DNA from: Thermomonas fusca DSM 15424
GTDB taxonomy: Bacteria; Pseudomonadota; Gammaproteobacteria; Xanthomonadales; Xanthomonadaceae
Reading direction: 5' to 3'
Assembly: GCF_000423885.1 (NCBI RefSeq)
Contig: NZ_AUIV01000009.1
Coordinates: 73,241-137,240, forward strand
Length of the DNA stretch: 64,000 nt
Position 1 is the first letter of the stretch, and each line of letters opens with the position of its first letter. The notes under the pieces were generated by a model. That model saw nothing but the letters and a program-made list of their open reading frames with translations. It did no database searches and was not told the origin of the DNA. The translations under genes and the position numbers were made by a program. This document shows, in pieces, positions 1 through 7,907 of this stretch.

Positions 1-555
1 CGGCACTTCCTGCGACTGCCCCGACTTGCCGCGGAAGCGGAAGCGCAGCCCGCCGCTGCGCACCGCCTGCACATGCCGGTTGCGCAGCGTGGTCAGGCCG
101 TAGGAACGGTTGCTGGAGGCGTATTCGTCGTTGCCGACCCGGATCAGGGTGGTGGCCATCACCGCCACCACCATCGCCACCACCTTGTCCTTGGGAAACC
201 CCGGCCCGGCCAGCGCCCTGCGCAGCGCCCGCCGCAACTGCGGCAGCGCGGCGCCGAACGCGATGACGCGTTCGTGCTTGTCGTGGTGGCTGCGGCTGAT
301 CCACGCCGGGTGGTAGCGGTACTGCTTGCGGCCCTTTGCGTCGCGGCCGGTGGCCTGCAGGTGGCCGCGCGGGTCATTGCAGATCCACACGTCGGTCCAC
401 GCCGGCGGAATGGCCAGCGCGCGAATCCGCGCCAGGGTCTTGGCATCGCGAACGCGTCGGCCGCCGGCCGACAGGTAATGGAAGCGGGTGCGGCCTTGCC
501 TGCGGATGCCGGGCAGGGCGTCGCTGACATGGCGCAGGCGCGCGCCCCCGCTCAT
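1..555 (-). CDS. DNA topoisomerase IB, 3' end beyond the window
   Basis: N-terminal 185 codons of a poxvirus/bacterial-type topoisomerase IB, which relaxes supercoils by nicking one strand through a tyrosyl-DNA intermediate. The visible protein shows the family's landmarks in order: RHVSDALPGIRR near residue 8, IPPAWTDVWICNDPRGHLQA around 50, GRDAKGRKQYRYHPAW around 70, FPKDKVVAMVVAMM around 120 and GNDEYASSNRSYGLTTLRNRHV around 140. The catalytic core, including the active Tyr, lies beyond position 1 and cannot be checked. The ATG at 555 was chosen because MSGGARLRHVSD fits the usual start of the family; the frame stays open further upstream without a better start. It follows a broken hydrolase gene on the same strand. 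Such genes are widespread in proteobacteria but not essential. Confidence 0.88.
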   Translation of the reverse strand, partial: MSGGARLRHVSDALPGIRRQGRTRFHYLSAGGRRVRDAKTLARIRALAIPPAWTDVWICNDPRGHLQATGRDAKGRKQYRYHPAWISRSHHDKHERVIAFGAALPQLRRALRRALAGPGFPKDKVVAMVVAVMATTLIRVGNDEYASSNRSYGLTTLRNRHVQAVRSGGLRFRFRGKSGQSQEVP

Positions 556-640
556 CCCGCGGCGCCCCTGGCCAGTGAACTGGCGCCAGTGCCGCCGCGC
601 CGGTCGGGTGGCAACAAGCAGGCGCGGGCAAGCCGGCCGC

Positions 641-1204
641 TCACTTGCGGGCGAGCCCGAACGGATCACGTCTGCCGCTGCTTGCCGCCACTTCCGCGTC
701 GCAGGTATGCCGCAGCAGGTGCATCGCCGCGCGCTGCAGCGTCTGCGTGCGCGCGGCCGTGCAGTCGCCCGGCACCCACAGCCGGTAGCTGCGCATGTGC
801 GCGTCCAGTGCGGTGGCCAGCACGCAGGAATCGGTGGCGATCCCGGTGATCGCCAGTCGCTCGACGCCCAGCTGCTGCAGCAGGATCGGCAACGCGGTGG
901 CGCGAAATGCGGAATGCTTCGGCTTCAGCACATGGTAGTGGCCGGGTTCCGGCGTCAGGCCTTTCGCCAGCCGCGCCGATGCCCCGCCGCGCTCATGGCA
1001 GGACGCCACCAGTTCCGGAAAGCCGCCCTGCTAGTGCGTCCAGTTGTCGTTGGCATAGATCACCGGGCAGCCGGCCGCATCGAACCGATCGCGCAGCGCA
1101 CGCAGCGGCGCGCAGATCGCGCCAGCCGCGGTGGCAAGCGGGCGCGCGCCGTCGAAGGCGAAATGATTGATCACGTCGACGATGAGCAGCGCGGATTCCG
1201 GCAT
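641..1204 (-). pseudogene. Cysteine hydrolase (isochorismatase/nicotinamidase family), interrupted by an amber codon
   Basis: A reading frame of 187 codons encodes an isochorismatase-superfamily hydrolase. It starts MPESALLIVDVINHF (catalytic Asp), continues with KPKHSAF (catalytic Lys) and GIATDSCV (nucleophilic Cys), so the full D-K-C triad is present. Codon 58, at 1033-1031, is TAG in the context NDNWTH-stop-QGGFPELV. Homologues usually carry Trp at this point (NDNWGHW...), so a single TGG to TAG change explains it. Both halves are in the same frame and nothing else is damaged. Family members hydrolyse isochorismate, nicotinamide or related amides; the substrate here is unknown. Either this is a young pseudogene, a readthrough or suppressor case, or a base-call error. 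The restart ATG at 1009 would give a protein lacking the catalytic Asp. Confidence 0.85.
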
Positions 1205-1276
1205 GCCCAAAACGCTCGCACGAGCGCCGTCAACGCGGGTTGAAGTGCGCCGGGTCGGGGGCGGTTGCGCGGGCAC

Positions 1277-1309
1277 AAACGAAAACGCCCAACTGCGGAC
1301 AGTTGGGCG
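1277..1309 (-). terminator. Rho-independent terminator of tRNA-Phe
   Basis: A perfect 10-bp stem (CGCCCAACTG and CAGTTGGGCG, 4-nt loop CGGA) lies just downstream of the tRNA on the minus strand. It is followed on that strand by the T-rich tract TTTTCGTTT. Confidence 0.85.
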
Positions 1310-1316
1310 CCGAATT

Positions 1317-1392
1317 TGGTGGCTCGGGACGGAATCGAACCGCCGACACGGGGATTTTCAATCCCCTGCTCTACCAACTGAGCTACCGAGCC
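1317..1392 (-). tRNA. tRNA-Phe (anticodon GAA)
   Basis: A complete 76-nt cloverleaf including an encoded 3' CCA (1319-1317). The acceptor stem pairs GGCTCGG with CCGAGCC, with discriminator A. The D arm has AGCTCAGTTGGTAGAGC. The anticodon stem is GGGGA/TCCCC around the loop TTGAAAA, giving anticodon GAA. The variable loop is GTGTC and the T arm carries GGTTCGATTCC. It is a single-gene unit with its own promoter and terminator. Confidence 0.97.
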
Positions 1393-1413
1393 AAGCTGTG
1401 TTGCGAGCCGCGC

Positions 1414-1442
1414 ATGATACGGATCGCCGGCCGGTTGGGCAA
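1414..1442 (-). promoter_or_regulatory. Sigma70-type promoter of tRNA-Phe
   Basis: On the minus strand, TTGCCC (-35, 1442-1437), a 17-bp spacer and TATCAT (-10, 1419-1414, 5 of 6 matches) sit 21 bp before the mature tRNA end. The stretch after the -10 is GC-rich (GCGCGGC), as expected for a stable-RNA promoter under stringent control. Regulation is inference. Confidence 0.6.
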
Positions 1443-1544
1443 CCCATTTTCGAGGCGGGGGCCGCAGGCGGTCGCCGTAGCCGTTGGGCAGGCGTTCGGC
1501 ATCGGGGGAGGAGGATGGCGATATCCAATGGTCAGGAGAGCGCC

Positions 1545-1970
1545 ATGAAGGCGATCATTGCCACTGCAATCGCGCTGGTGCTGGCGGGTTGCACCACCGG
1601 CCGGATCAGCGATACCGACCGTCTGGCGCTGTACCAGCAGCATGCTGGCGCGCCGGTGAACCAGATCCGCTACATCGACCCGATGGGCTGGGAGCGCATC
1701 GACGACCAGCACGTGGTCCTGCAGATGCGGCCCAACGAAAGCTGGCTGCTGCGCCTGTCCGGGCCGTGTCTGGCATGGAGCAACGGCTCGCCGTTCCTTG
1801 GCCTGTCGTCCTTCAGCGGGATGACCCTGTCGCGCTTCGACAAGGTGATTGCGCCCGGCTCGCAGCTCAGCTGCCTGATCCGGGAAATCCGCCCACTCGA
1901 TGTCAAGGCGCTGCGCGCAGGCGAAAAGGCGCTGCGCGAGAAAACCGCGGCTCAGGCCTCCGGCATGTAG
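1545..1970 (+). CDS. Small lipoprotein, DUF6491-like
   Basis: 141-residue protein of unknown function with a lipoprotein signal: MKAIIATAIALVLAGC has a good lipobox (LAGC), so the mature protein should start at Cys16 and sit in the inner or outer membrane. The mature part has the pattern of DUF6491 proteins (DRLALYQQHAGAPVNQIRYID... WERIDDQHVVLQMRPNESWLLRL... CLAW), found mainly in Xanthomonadales. Two further Cys, in GPCLAW and QLSCLIREI, could form a disulfide. The ATG at 1545 has CAGGAG upstream. Its last 19 bp overlap the 3' end of the convergent yggX. Confidence 0.8.
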   Translation: MKAIIATAIALVLAGCTTGRISDTDRLALYQQHAGAPVNQIRYIDPMGWERIDDQHVVLQMRPNESWLLRLSGPCLAWSNGSPFLGLSSFSGMTLSRFDKVIAPGSQLSCLIREIRPLDVKALRAGEKALREKTAAQASGM

Positions 1971-2221
1971 CCCGGCGGCTTCTCGGCGCCGCCTTCGAAC
2001 AGGTACTTCACCATCTGCGCCTCGAGGAAGGCGCGGTGTTCGGGGTTCATTGGCGAGATCCGGTTCTCGTTGATGAGCATGGTCTGGTGCGCCAGCCAGC
2101 GCTGCCACGCCGGTTTGCCGACCTCGTTGAAGACCCGCTTGCCGGCTTCGCCCGGCCACGGCGGGAAGTCCAGACCGTCGGTATCGATGTTATCCACCAC
2201 GCAGCGCACCTTGCGGGTCAT
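1952..2221 (-). CDS. yggX: Probable Fe(2+)-trafficking protein YggX
   Basis: 89-residue member of the YggX family, small cytoplasmic proteins linked to iron trafficking and protection of Fe-S clusters from oxidation. Start MTRKVRCVV and the core LDFPPWPGE-GKRV-N-VGKPAWQ-WL-HQTMLINE are family signatures. Cys7 is the conserved cysteine. Length matches the family (about 90). The start ATG overlaps the mutY stop (ATGA at 2221-2218), so it is translationally coupled to mutY. The mutY-yggX pair is conserved in gammaproteobacteria and fits, since MutY is itself an Fe-S enzyme repairing oxidative damage. Confidence 0.96.
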   Translation of the reverse strand: MTRKVRCVVDNIDTDGLDFPPWPGEAGKRVFNEVGKPAWQRWLAHQTMLINENRISPMNPEHRAFLEAQMVKYLFEGGAEKPPGYMPEA

Positions 2222-3354
2222 TCCGTTTGCTCCTGAAGCAGTTTCCGCACCGGCGCGGGCAGGCCGATCGCGGCGAGTTCCGCGCGGCTTGCCCAACGCA
2301 GGTCGGCATTATCGCCGATGGCTGCACGCGGGCCGTTGACGGCGATCAGCCGCGGGTGGATACGCAGGCGGAAGTGGGTGAAACCGTGGTCCAGCGCGGG
2401 CAGGGCGCGCGCGCTGGCGAAATCGCCATCGAGGTGGCGCTGGAACCATGCCTGCGCCTCGTCGCTGCTTTCGTGCTGCGGCAGCGACCACAGCGACGCC
2501 CAGACGCCGGTGGGCGGCCGGCGCCACAGCAGCACGCGGCCGGCCGGGTCTTCCACGATCAGCATCCGGGTTTCGCGCTGCGGCAGCGGCTTGCTGCCCG
2601 GTTTGGCCGCGGGCAGCTCGGCGATGCGGCCTTCGCGGCGGGCAACGCACGCGTCCTGCAGCGGGCAGATCGCGCAGGACGGACTGGCGCGGGTGCACAG
2701 GGTGGCGCCGAAATCCATCTGCGCCTGGGTCCAGTCGGCAAGCCGCGCATCCGGCAGCAGGCTTGCGGCAATCGACCACAGCTGTTTCTCGACCGCAGGC
2801 GTGCCCGGCCAGCCGCCGATGCCGAACAGCCGGCACAGCACGCGCTTGACGTTGCCGTCGAGGATCGGCGCGCGGTCGTTCCACGCCTGCGACAGGATCG
2901 CGCCGGCGGTGCTGCGGCCGATGCCGGGCAGCGCGATCAGCGCATCGAGGTCGCGCGGCAGGTCGCCGTCGTGGCGCTCCACGCACAGCTTCGCGGTGGC
3001 GTGCAGGTTGCGCGCGCGGGCGTAGTAGCCAAGCCCGGACCACAGCGCCAGCACCTGGTCCTGCGAGGCGCGCGCCAGCGCTGGCAGATCGGGCAGGGCG
3101 CTGACGAAGCGCTCGAAGTAGCCGCTCACCACCGATACCTGCGTCTGCTGCAGCATGATTTCGCTCAGCCACACCCGGTACGGCGTGCGCGGATGCTGCC
3201 AGGGCAGGTCGACGCGGCCGTGGCGGTCGAACCATGCCAGCAGCCGTGCGGCGATTTCGCCATCGGCGAGGACGTGCGCCTGCTGCGTGGATGAAGAATC
3301 AGGCGCTTCGCCTCGGCCGGAACGGCGAGGTGTGGCTGGACTGCGCGCGCTCAT
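2218..3354 (-). CDS. mutY: A/G-specific adenine DNA glycosylase MutY
   Basis: 378-residue base-excision enzyme that removes adenine mispaired with 8-oxoguanine. In order: the catalytic-helix segment WLSEIMLQQTQV (Glu), the helix-hairpin-helix LPGIGRSTAGAIL, the catalytic Asp in PILDGNVKRVL, and the [4Fe-4S] ligands C-X6-C-X2-C-X5-C in CTRASPSCAICPLQDAC. A C-terminal NUDIX-like domain for 8-oxoG recognition follows (from about residue 235, with DHGFTHFRLRIHP). Its start overlaps the stop of the upstream AsmA-like gene as ATGA (3354-3351), and its stop overlaps yggX in the same way. The three genes therefore form a tightly coupled unit. Confidence 0.96.
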   Translation of the reverse strand: MSARSPATPRRSGRGEAPDSSSTQQAHVLADGEIAARLLAWFDRHGRVDLPWQHPRTPYRVWLSEIMLQQTQVSVVSGYFERFVSALPDLPALARASQDQVLALWSGLGYYARARNLHATAKLCVERHDGDLPRDLDALIALPGIGRSTAGAILSQAWNDRAPILDGNVKRVLCRLFGIGGWPGTPAVEKQLWSIAASLLPDARLADWTQAQMDFGATLCTRASPSCAICPLQDACVARREGRIAELPAAKPGSKPLPQRETRMLIVEDPAGRVLLWRRPPTGVWASLWSLPQHESSDEAQAWFQRHLDGDFASARALPALDHGFTHFRLRIHPRLIAVNGPRAAIGDNADLRWASRAELAAIGLPAPVRKLLQEQTE

Positions 3355-4649
3355 TCTTCGCCCAGCTCGATTTCCACGCCTTCCAGCGTCGCGCCAGCGA
3401 TTTCCACCCTGGGCGTGGACAGCGTCCCGGCCAGCGGCGGCAGCGGTGATGCCTTGTTGCCTGCATCCAGCCACGCCAGCACTTCCGGTAGATGGAAGCG
3501 CGCGTCCAGCGCGGTGGCGTCGCGGCGCAGGGTCAGCGAAGCGGTGTCGGAAAATGCCATCGCGCCGCTGTAGTCCAGCGCAAACGGCAGCGGCGAGGTG
3601 GATGCCGACAGCGGCGGCGGCAGCGCCGGCCAGCTTTGCGGCCAGCCGGCCAGCGCGCCGTCCAGGTGCAGGCGCAGGCGCCGTCCCACCGACACGCTGC
3701 CGCGCGCGCGCGCATCCGGCACCGGGCCGTCGCCGTCCAGCACCACGGTCACCGGCACCAACCGCCAGGTCGCGTTGTTGAAAGCCATCGGGCCGTGTAG
3801 GCCAAGCCGGAACGGGGCGCTGGTGGAACCGGACAGATAGCGCGCGGCGATTCCGATCCTGGCCGGCTTCATCAGCGCCGAGTCCTTGCCCAGCCGCAGC
3901 GGCCCGGCCAGGAACACTTGCGCCGGGATCCGCCAGCCGGCGCCGGCCAGCGTCAGCGCGCCCACTCCGGCCACGCCGGTGGGCGCGCCGTCCAGCAGTC
4001 GCTGCGGATGGGCGACCGCGATGGCGAGGTCGGCCGGGATCGACAGCGGCGCATCGAGGTAGCGCCCGCGCACGTGCGCGCGCAGCGGGCGCTGCGGATG
4101 CAGGGAAGGCAGGTCGATGGCGAGGCCGTCGATGCGCCAGTCGTCGTTGTCGATGCGGCCGTCGCGCACGCGCAAGCCGCCGGTCAGCACCGGAATGCGG
4201 GTTTTCCCGCTGGGCGGGCGGGTGGCCAGCCAGCGCTGCAGGGCAGGGAGGTCCAGCACCGGCGCGTCCAGCTCGATGCGCTGCACGGTCAGGTCGGCGC
4301 CGCGGCTGCGCAGCGTGCGCCAGGGCAGCGAGACGAACACGCGCTTGGCGCGCAGCAGTGCGGTGGGGTCGTCGGGGCGTTTTGCCTCCACGTTGCCCAG
4401 CACCAGCTGGGGCGTGCCGCGCAGGCGGTAGTCGATCTCCTGCGCACGCAGCTGCAGGCCCAGCGCATCGCCCGCCAGCGACAGCAGGGTCGCGCCCGCG
4501 CGCCTGGGTTGCAGCAGCCAGCCGGCCAGCAGCATCCCGGCCAGCAGCAGGACGATGAGGGTCGCGGCGATGCGCAGCAGTCGCCGCGGCAGCGGCCTGC
4601 GCGGGACTGCGTCCGGATCGCGCTTCATGGCGTCAGCGATGTCGTCCAT
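3351..4649 (-). CDS. AsmA-like inner-membrane protein
   Basis: 432-residue protein with one N-terminal transmembrane helix (about residues 24-47) after a short basic cytoplasmic tail, then a long periplasmic beta-rich region. The architecture and the segment LRAQEIDYRLRGTPQLVLGNVEAKRP resemble AsmA-type proteins, which belong to the bridge-like lipid-transfer group proposed to move phospholipid across the periplasm. The sequence is too divergent for me to assign it to a characterised paralogue. AsmA-like genes occur next to mutY in several gammaproteobacteria, which supports the call. An alternative start is the in-frame ATG at 4628 (MKRDPD). It is 66 bp downstream of ftsY on the same strand. 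Confidence 0.75.
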   Translation of the reverse strand: MDDIADAMKRDPDAVPRRPLPRRLLRIAATLIVLLLAGMLLAGWLLQPRRAGATLLSLAGDALGLQLRAQEIDYRLRGTPQLVLGNVEAKRPDDPTALLRAKRVFVSLPWRTLRSRGADLTVQRIELDAPVLDLPALQRWLATRPPSGKTRIPVLTGGLRVRDGRIDNDDWRIDGLAIDLPSLHPQRPLRAHVRGRYLDAPLSIPADLAIAVAHPQRLLDGAPTGVAGVGALTLAGAGWRIPAQVFLAGPLRLGKDSALMKPARIGIAARYLSGSTSAPFRLGLHGPMAFNNATWRLVPVTVVLDGDGPVPDARARGSVSVGRRLRLHLDGALAGWPQSWPALPPPLSASTSPLPFALDYSGAMAFSDTASLTLRRDATALDARFHLPEVLAWLDAGNKASPLPPLAGTLSTPRVEIAGATLEGVEIELGEE

Positions 4650-4715
4650 TGCGCGACATCATGCGGCACGGGCCATTCACGCCGCGCAGGCAGGCGCTTC
4701 GCGCGGCCGGCCGGT

Positions 4716-5828
4716 TCAGGCCCGCCCCAACTCGGCCGGCAGCAGCGCATCGACGAAGGCCTCGGCATCGAACACGCGCAGGTCTTCCGGGCGTTCGCCG
4801 ATGCCGGCGTAGCGGATCGGAATGCCGAACTCGCGGGCCAGCGCGAACACCACGCCGCCCTTGGCGGTGCCGTCGAGCTTGGTGACCACCAGCCCGGTGA
4901 CCGGGATCTTCTCGTTGAACTTGCGGACCTGGTTGATCGCGTTCTGGCCGGTGGTGCCGTCGATGACCATCAGCACCTCGTGCGGCGCTTCGGCGTCGAG
5001 CTTGCGCAGCACCCGCGCCACTTTCGCCAGCTCGTCCATCAGTCCGCCCTGGGTGTGCAGACGGCCGGCGGTATCGGCGATCAGCACGTCCACGCCGCGC
5101 GACTTCGCCGCCTGCAGCGCATCGAACGCCACCGAGGCGGCATCCGCATTCTGGCCCTGCGCGATCACCGCCACGCCGTTGCGCTCGCCCCACATCTGCA
5201 GCTGGGCGACTGCGGCGGCGCGGAAGGTATCGCCGGCCGCCAGCATCAGGCTGCGGCCCTCGTCCTTGTAGCGGCGTGCCAGCTTGCCGATGGTGGTGGT
5301 CTTGCCGACGCCGTTGACGCCGATGGTCAGCAGCACGAAGGGTTTCTTCGAAGCATCGATCTGCAGCGGCTTCGCCACCGGCACCAGCAGCGCGATCAGG
5401 TCGGCGCGCAGTGCTTTCAACAGCGCATTGGCATCGGCGAATTCGCGTGCCTTCATCCGCTTGCGCAGCGATTCCACCAGCGCGGTGCTGGCGGTCACGC
5501 CGACGTCGGCGGTGAGCAGGGCGGTTTCGATTTCGTCCAGCAGCTCGTCGTCGAGCTTGGGGTTGCGCGAGAACAGGCCGCTGAAGCTGCGCGCGAAGGC
5601 GCTGCCGCGCAGGCGTTCGCGCCAGCCGGTCTTGCCGGCCGCTGCGGGTTCGGAGTGCGCAGGCTCGGCGGCCGCAACGTCTAGGATCTCGGGCTCGGGC
5701 AGCAGTGGCGCCGACGTCGGCGCATCCGCCGGAAGCTCGGCCGGGGTGGCATTCGCAACGGGGGGCTGGGCCGCTTCCGGCGTGGGGGTTTGCGCGTCGG
5801 GTTTCTTGCGGCGGAACCAGCTGACCAT
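4716..5828 (-). CDS. ftsY: Signal recognition particle receptor FtsY
   Basis: 370-residue SRP receptor GTPase that docks ribosome-SRP complexes at SecYEG. An acidic, Pro/Ala-rich A domain (about residues 10-75) precedes the N domain (LDDELLDEIETALLTADVGV) and G domain. GTPase motifs are complete: GVNGVGKTTTIGKLA (P loop), DTFRAAA, DTAGR and TKLDGTAKGG. Start MVSWFRRKK gives a basic, aromatic N-terminus suited to membrane contact. It is divergent from rsmD with 60 bp between them; the ftsY/rsmD pairing is common in gammaproteobacteria. SecDF, further along the window, acts in the same export route. Confidence 0.97.
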   Translation of the reverse strand: MVSWFRRKKPDAQTPTPEAAQPPVANATPAELPADAPTSAPLLPEPEILDVAAAEPAHSEPAAAGKTGWRERLRGSAFARSFSGLFSRNPKLDDELLDEIETALLTADVGVTASTALVESLRKRMKAREFADANALLKALRADLIALLVPVAKPLQIDASKKPFVLLTIGVNGVGKTTTIGKLARRYKDEGRSLMLAAGDTFRAAAVAQLQMWGERNGVAVIAQGQNADAASVAFDALQAAKSRGVDVLIADTAGRLHTQGGLMDELAKVARVLRKLDAEAPHEVLMVIDGTTGQNAINQVRKFNEKIPVTGLVVTKLDGTAKGGVVFALAREFGIPIRYAGIGERPEDLRVFDAEAFVDALLPAELGRA

Positions 5829-5888
5829 GAGGCCGTGGGAATGTCGGAGAATGGCGGCCATGTTAGCACTCGCCCCCTGCCAGCCCCG

Positions 5889-6503
5889 ATGAGCGCGCGC
5901 CGCGGCAAGCCGCCCGCAGGCGGCGTCGGCAGCGTCCGCATCATTGCCGGCCAGTGGCGCGGCACGCGTCTGCCTGTGCCAGACCGGCCCGGTCTGCGGC
6001 CGACCTCCGACCGCGTCCGCGAAACCCTGTTCAACTGGCTGCAGCCGGTGCTGCCGGGTGCGCGCGTGCTGGACCTGTTCGCCGGCAGCGGTGCGCTGGG
6101 GCTGGAAGCCGCCTCGCGCGGCGCGGCCCATGTGCAGCTGGTGGAAGCCGACGGCGCGCTGGCTCAGGCGTTGGCGGGTGCGGCGGCGCGGCTGGATGCG
6201 CAGGGCAGGGTGGCGCTGCGGCGCGGCGATGCGCTGGCTTTCCTGCGCGACGACTCCGGAGAACCGTGGGACATCGCCTTCGTCGACCCGCCGTTCGCGG
6301 CCGGGCTGTGGCCGGCGGTGCTGGAGCTGCTGCCGGCGCGGCTGGCGGCGGAGGCATGGATTTATCTCGAAAGTCCGGCCGAATACGCGCCGGATCTGCC
6401 CGCGGAATGGGCACTGCATCGCGAAAGCGGCACCCGCGATGTGCGCTACGCGCTTTACCGGCGGGTTACACTTCCGGGCATCCAGAATGCGGCGAAACCT
6501 TGA
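5889..6503 (+). CDS. rsmD: 16S rRNA (guanine966-N2)-methyltransferase RsmD
   Basis: 204-residue SAM-dependent methyltransferase modifying G966 of 16S rRNA. The N-terminus carries VRIIAGQWRGTRLPVP and RPTSDRVRETLFNWL, both typical of RsmD. SAM-binding motif I is LDLFAGSGALGLEA and the catalytic motif IV is VDPPF. The ATG at 5889 was chosen because it sits close to the conserved GSVRIIAG block; longer in-frame extensions would run into the divergent ftsY. coaD follows 4 bp later, a very common arrangement. Confidence 0.95.
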   Translation: MSARRGKPPAGGVGSVRIIAGQWRGTRLPVPDRPGLRPTSDRVRETLFNWLQPVLPGARVLDLFAGSGALGLEAASRGAAHVQLVEADGALAQALAGAAARLDAQGRVALRRGDALAFLRDDSGEPWDIAFVDPPFAAGLWPAVLELLPARLAAEAWIYLESPAEYAPDLPAEWALHRESGTRDVRYALYRRVTLPGIQNAAKP

Positions 6504-6507
6504 CGAC

Positions 6508-7008
6508 ATGAGCGCGGCGGCCCGCATCGCGGTCTATCCCGGCACCTTCGACCCGATCACCAACGGCCATCTGGACCTGGTGAACCGGGCGGCGCCGCTG
6601 TTCGAGAAGCTCGTCGTCGGCGTGGCTGCAAGCCCCAGCAAGGGGCCGGCGCTGCCGCTGGATCTGCGCGTCGCGCTGGCGCGCGAGGCGCTGGGCCATC
6701 ATCCCAACGTGGAGGTGCGCGGTTTCGACTCGCTGCTGGCGCATTTCGTCGGCGGATGCGGTGCCGGCGTGCTGCTGCGCGGCCTGCGCGCGGTGTCCGA
6801 TTTCGAATACGAATTCCAGATGGCAAGCATGAACCGCCACCTGATCCCCGAGGTCGAGACGCTGTTCCTGACCCCGGCCGAGCAATACGGTTTCATTTCG
6901 TCGTCGCTGGTGCGCGAGATTTCGCGCCTTGGCGGCGATGTGTCCGGCTTCGTGCCCGCCGCGGTCGTGGCGGCGCTCGAAGCGCAATGGCGGGGCGGGT
7001 CGAAATGA
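6508..7008 (+). CDS. coaD: Phosphopantetheine adenylyltransferase
   Basis: 166-residue nucleotidyltransferase catalysing the penultimate step of coenzyme A synthesis (4'-phosphopantetheine + ATP to dephospho-CoA). Signatures: YPGTFDPITNGHLDLV with the (H/T)xGH nucleotidyltransferase motif (TNGH), RGLRAVSDFEYEFQMASMN and the C-terminal ISSSLVREI. Start at 6508 leaves 4 bp after the rsmD stop. An upstream ATG at 6487 would overlap rsmD and add a non-homologous MRRNLDD. Confidence 0.97.
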   Translation: MSAAARIAVYPGTFDPITNGHLDLVNRAAPLFEKLVVGVAASPSKGPALPLDLRVALAREALGHHPNVEVRGFDSLLAHFVGGCGAGVLLRGLRAVSDFEYEFQMASMNRHLIPEVETLFLTPAEQYGFISSSLVREISRLGGDVSGFVPAAVVAALEAQWRGGSK

Positions 7009-7067
7009 TCCGCGATCCGCATGCCAACGTTGTATCCATCGCCACTGCCATGCCCCGGGGAAAGTCC

Positions 7068-7556
7068 ATGAACATGTTGTCCCGCCTGCTCGTCGTCGCC
7101 TGCCTCGCACTGCCGTTCACCGCCTGCAAGAAGGAAGAACCCCCCAAGACCGAGGCCGTTGCCGCCGTCCCGCTGCCGACCAGCGGCGAGCAGAAGGACT
7201 GGGTGCCCTACCTGCAGTACAAGCTGATCCCGCACATGGGCGGCATCACCAACAGCCCGTTCGTGTACTTCCTGCCCAAGAACGACACCGAGGATTTCGG
7301 CGGCAAGTACGAGCGCCAGCTGGAGAAGCTGGAAACGGACCTGGGCCGTGGCATCACCGAAGGCAACATGCTGGTGTTCGCATCGCCGGTGCCGGAGAAG
7401 GAAGTCGAGATGATCGAGACCGCGTTCAAGCAGGTCGCGCCGGGCACCATGAAGGGCGTCAAGGTGGTCTTCATCGGCACCCCGATCCTGGGCGAGCGGG
7501 TCAAGGCAGCGGTCGAGCCGGCCGGCGTCAACTACATCTTCGAAGAAGCGAAGTAA
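7068..7556 (+). CDS. Putative lipoprotein of unknown function
   Basis: 162-residue protein I do not recognise. MNMLSRLLVVACLALPFTAC looks like a lipoprotein signal, with the lipid attachment Cys20 after a slightly unusual lipobox (FTAC). A short charged linker (KKEEPPKTEA) follows, then a compact domain of about 120 residues with no further Cys. Notable stretches are DWVPYLQYKLIPHMGGITNSPFVYFLPK and MKGVKVVFIGTPILGERVKAAVE. The latter, with the alternating hydrophobic pattern before it, suggests an alpha/beta fold. GGGGAAAG precedes the ATG. It lies between coaD and the ferredoxin, genes that are often direct neighbours, so it may be an insertion into a conserved pair. Confidence 0.72.
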   Translation: MNMLSRLLVVACLALPFTACKKEEPPKTEAVAAVPLPTSGEQKDWVPYLQYKLIPHMGGITNSPFVYFLPKNDTEDFGGKYERQLEKLETDLGRGITEGNMLVFASPVPEKEVEMIETAFKQVAPGTMKGVKVVFIGTPILGERVKAAVEPAGVNYIFEEAK

Positions 7557-7646
7557 CGGTTCCGGCGCCGGCTTCACGGCCGTGCGCCCGTGCCCGCCGC
7601 CTGCGCGGCGGCGGGCCCTCCGCAAGGAAACGGCGGTCCCCAGGCG

Positions 7647-7907
7647 ATGTCGCTGAAAATCAACGAGCTTTGCGTCAACTGCGACGTCTGCGAACCGGTC
7701 TGCCCGAACAAGGCGATCTCGATGGGGCCGGAGATCTACGTGATCGATCCCGGCCTGTGCACCGAGTGCGTTGGCCATTTCGACGAGCCGCAGTGCGTGG
7801 CGGTCTGTCCGGTGGAATGCATCGATCCCGATCCGGAACATCCGGAATCGGAGGAACAATTGCTGGCCAAGCTGTTCCGGCTGCGTGCCCAAGGAGTCAC
7901 CGAATGA
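7647..7907 (+). CDS. yfhL: YfhL-type 2[4Fe-4S] ferredoxin
   Basis: 86-residue low-potential ferredoxin. First cluster motif: CVNCDVCEPVCPNKAI (C-X2-C-X2-C-X3-CP). Second: CTECVGHFDEPQCVAVCPVECI, with the extended C-X2-C-X8-C-X3-C spacing that marks the YfhL/Alvin group. It carries electrons in the cytoplasm; the redox partner is not known from this sequence. A GC-rich stem-loop without a T tract (7592-7616) lies upstream and AAGGAAA precedes the start region. The stop overlaps the ggt start (ATGA, 7904-7907). Confidence 0.93.
   Translation: MSLKINELCVNCDVCEPVCPNKAISMGPEIYVIDPGLCTECVGHFDEPQCVAVCPVECIDPDPEHPESEEQLLAKLFRLRAQGVTE

Noticed and set aside
641..1009. Downstream restart ATG in the broken hydrolase as an independent gene
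   Set aside because: The product would lack the catalytic Asp and the first third of the fold, so it is treated as part of one interrupted gene.
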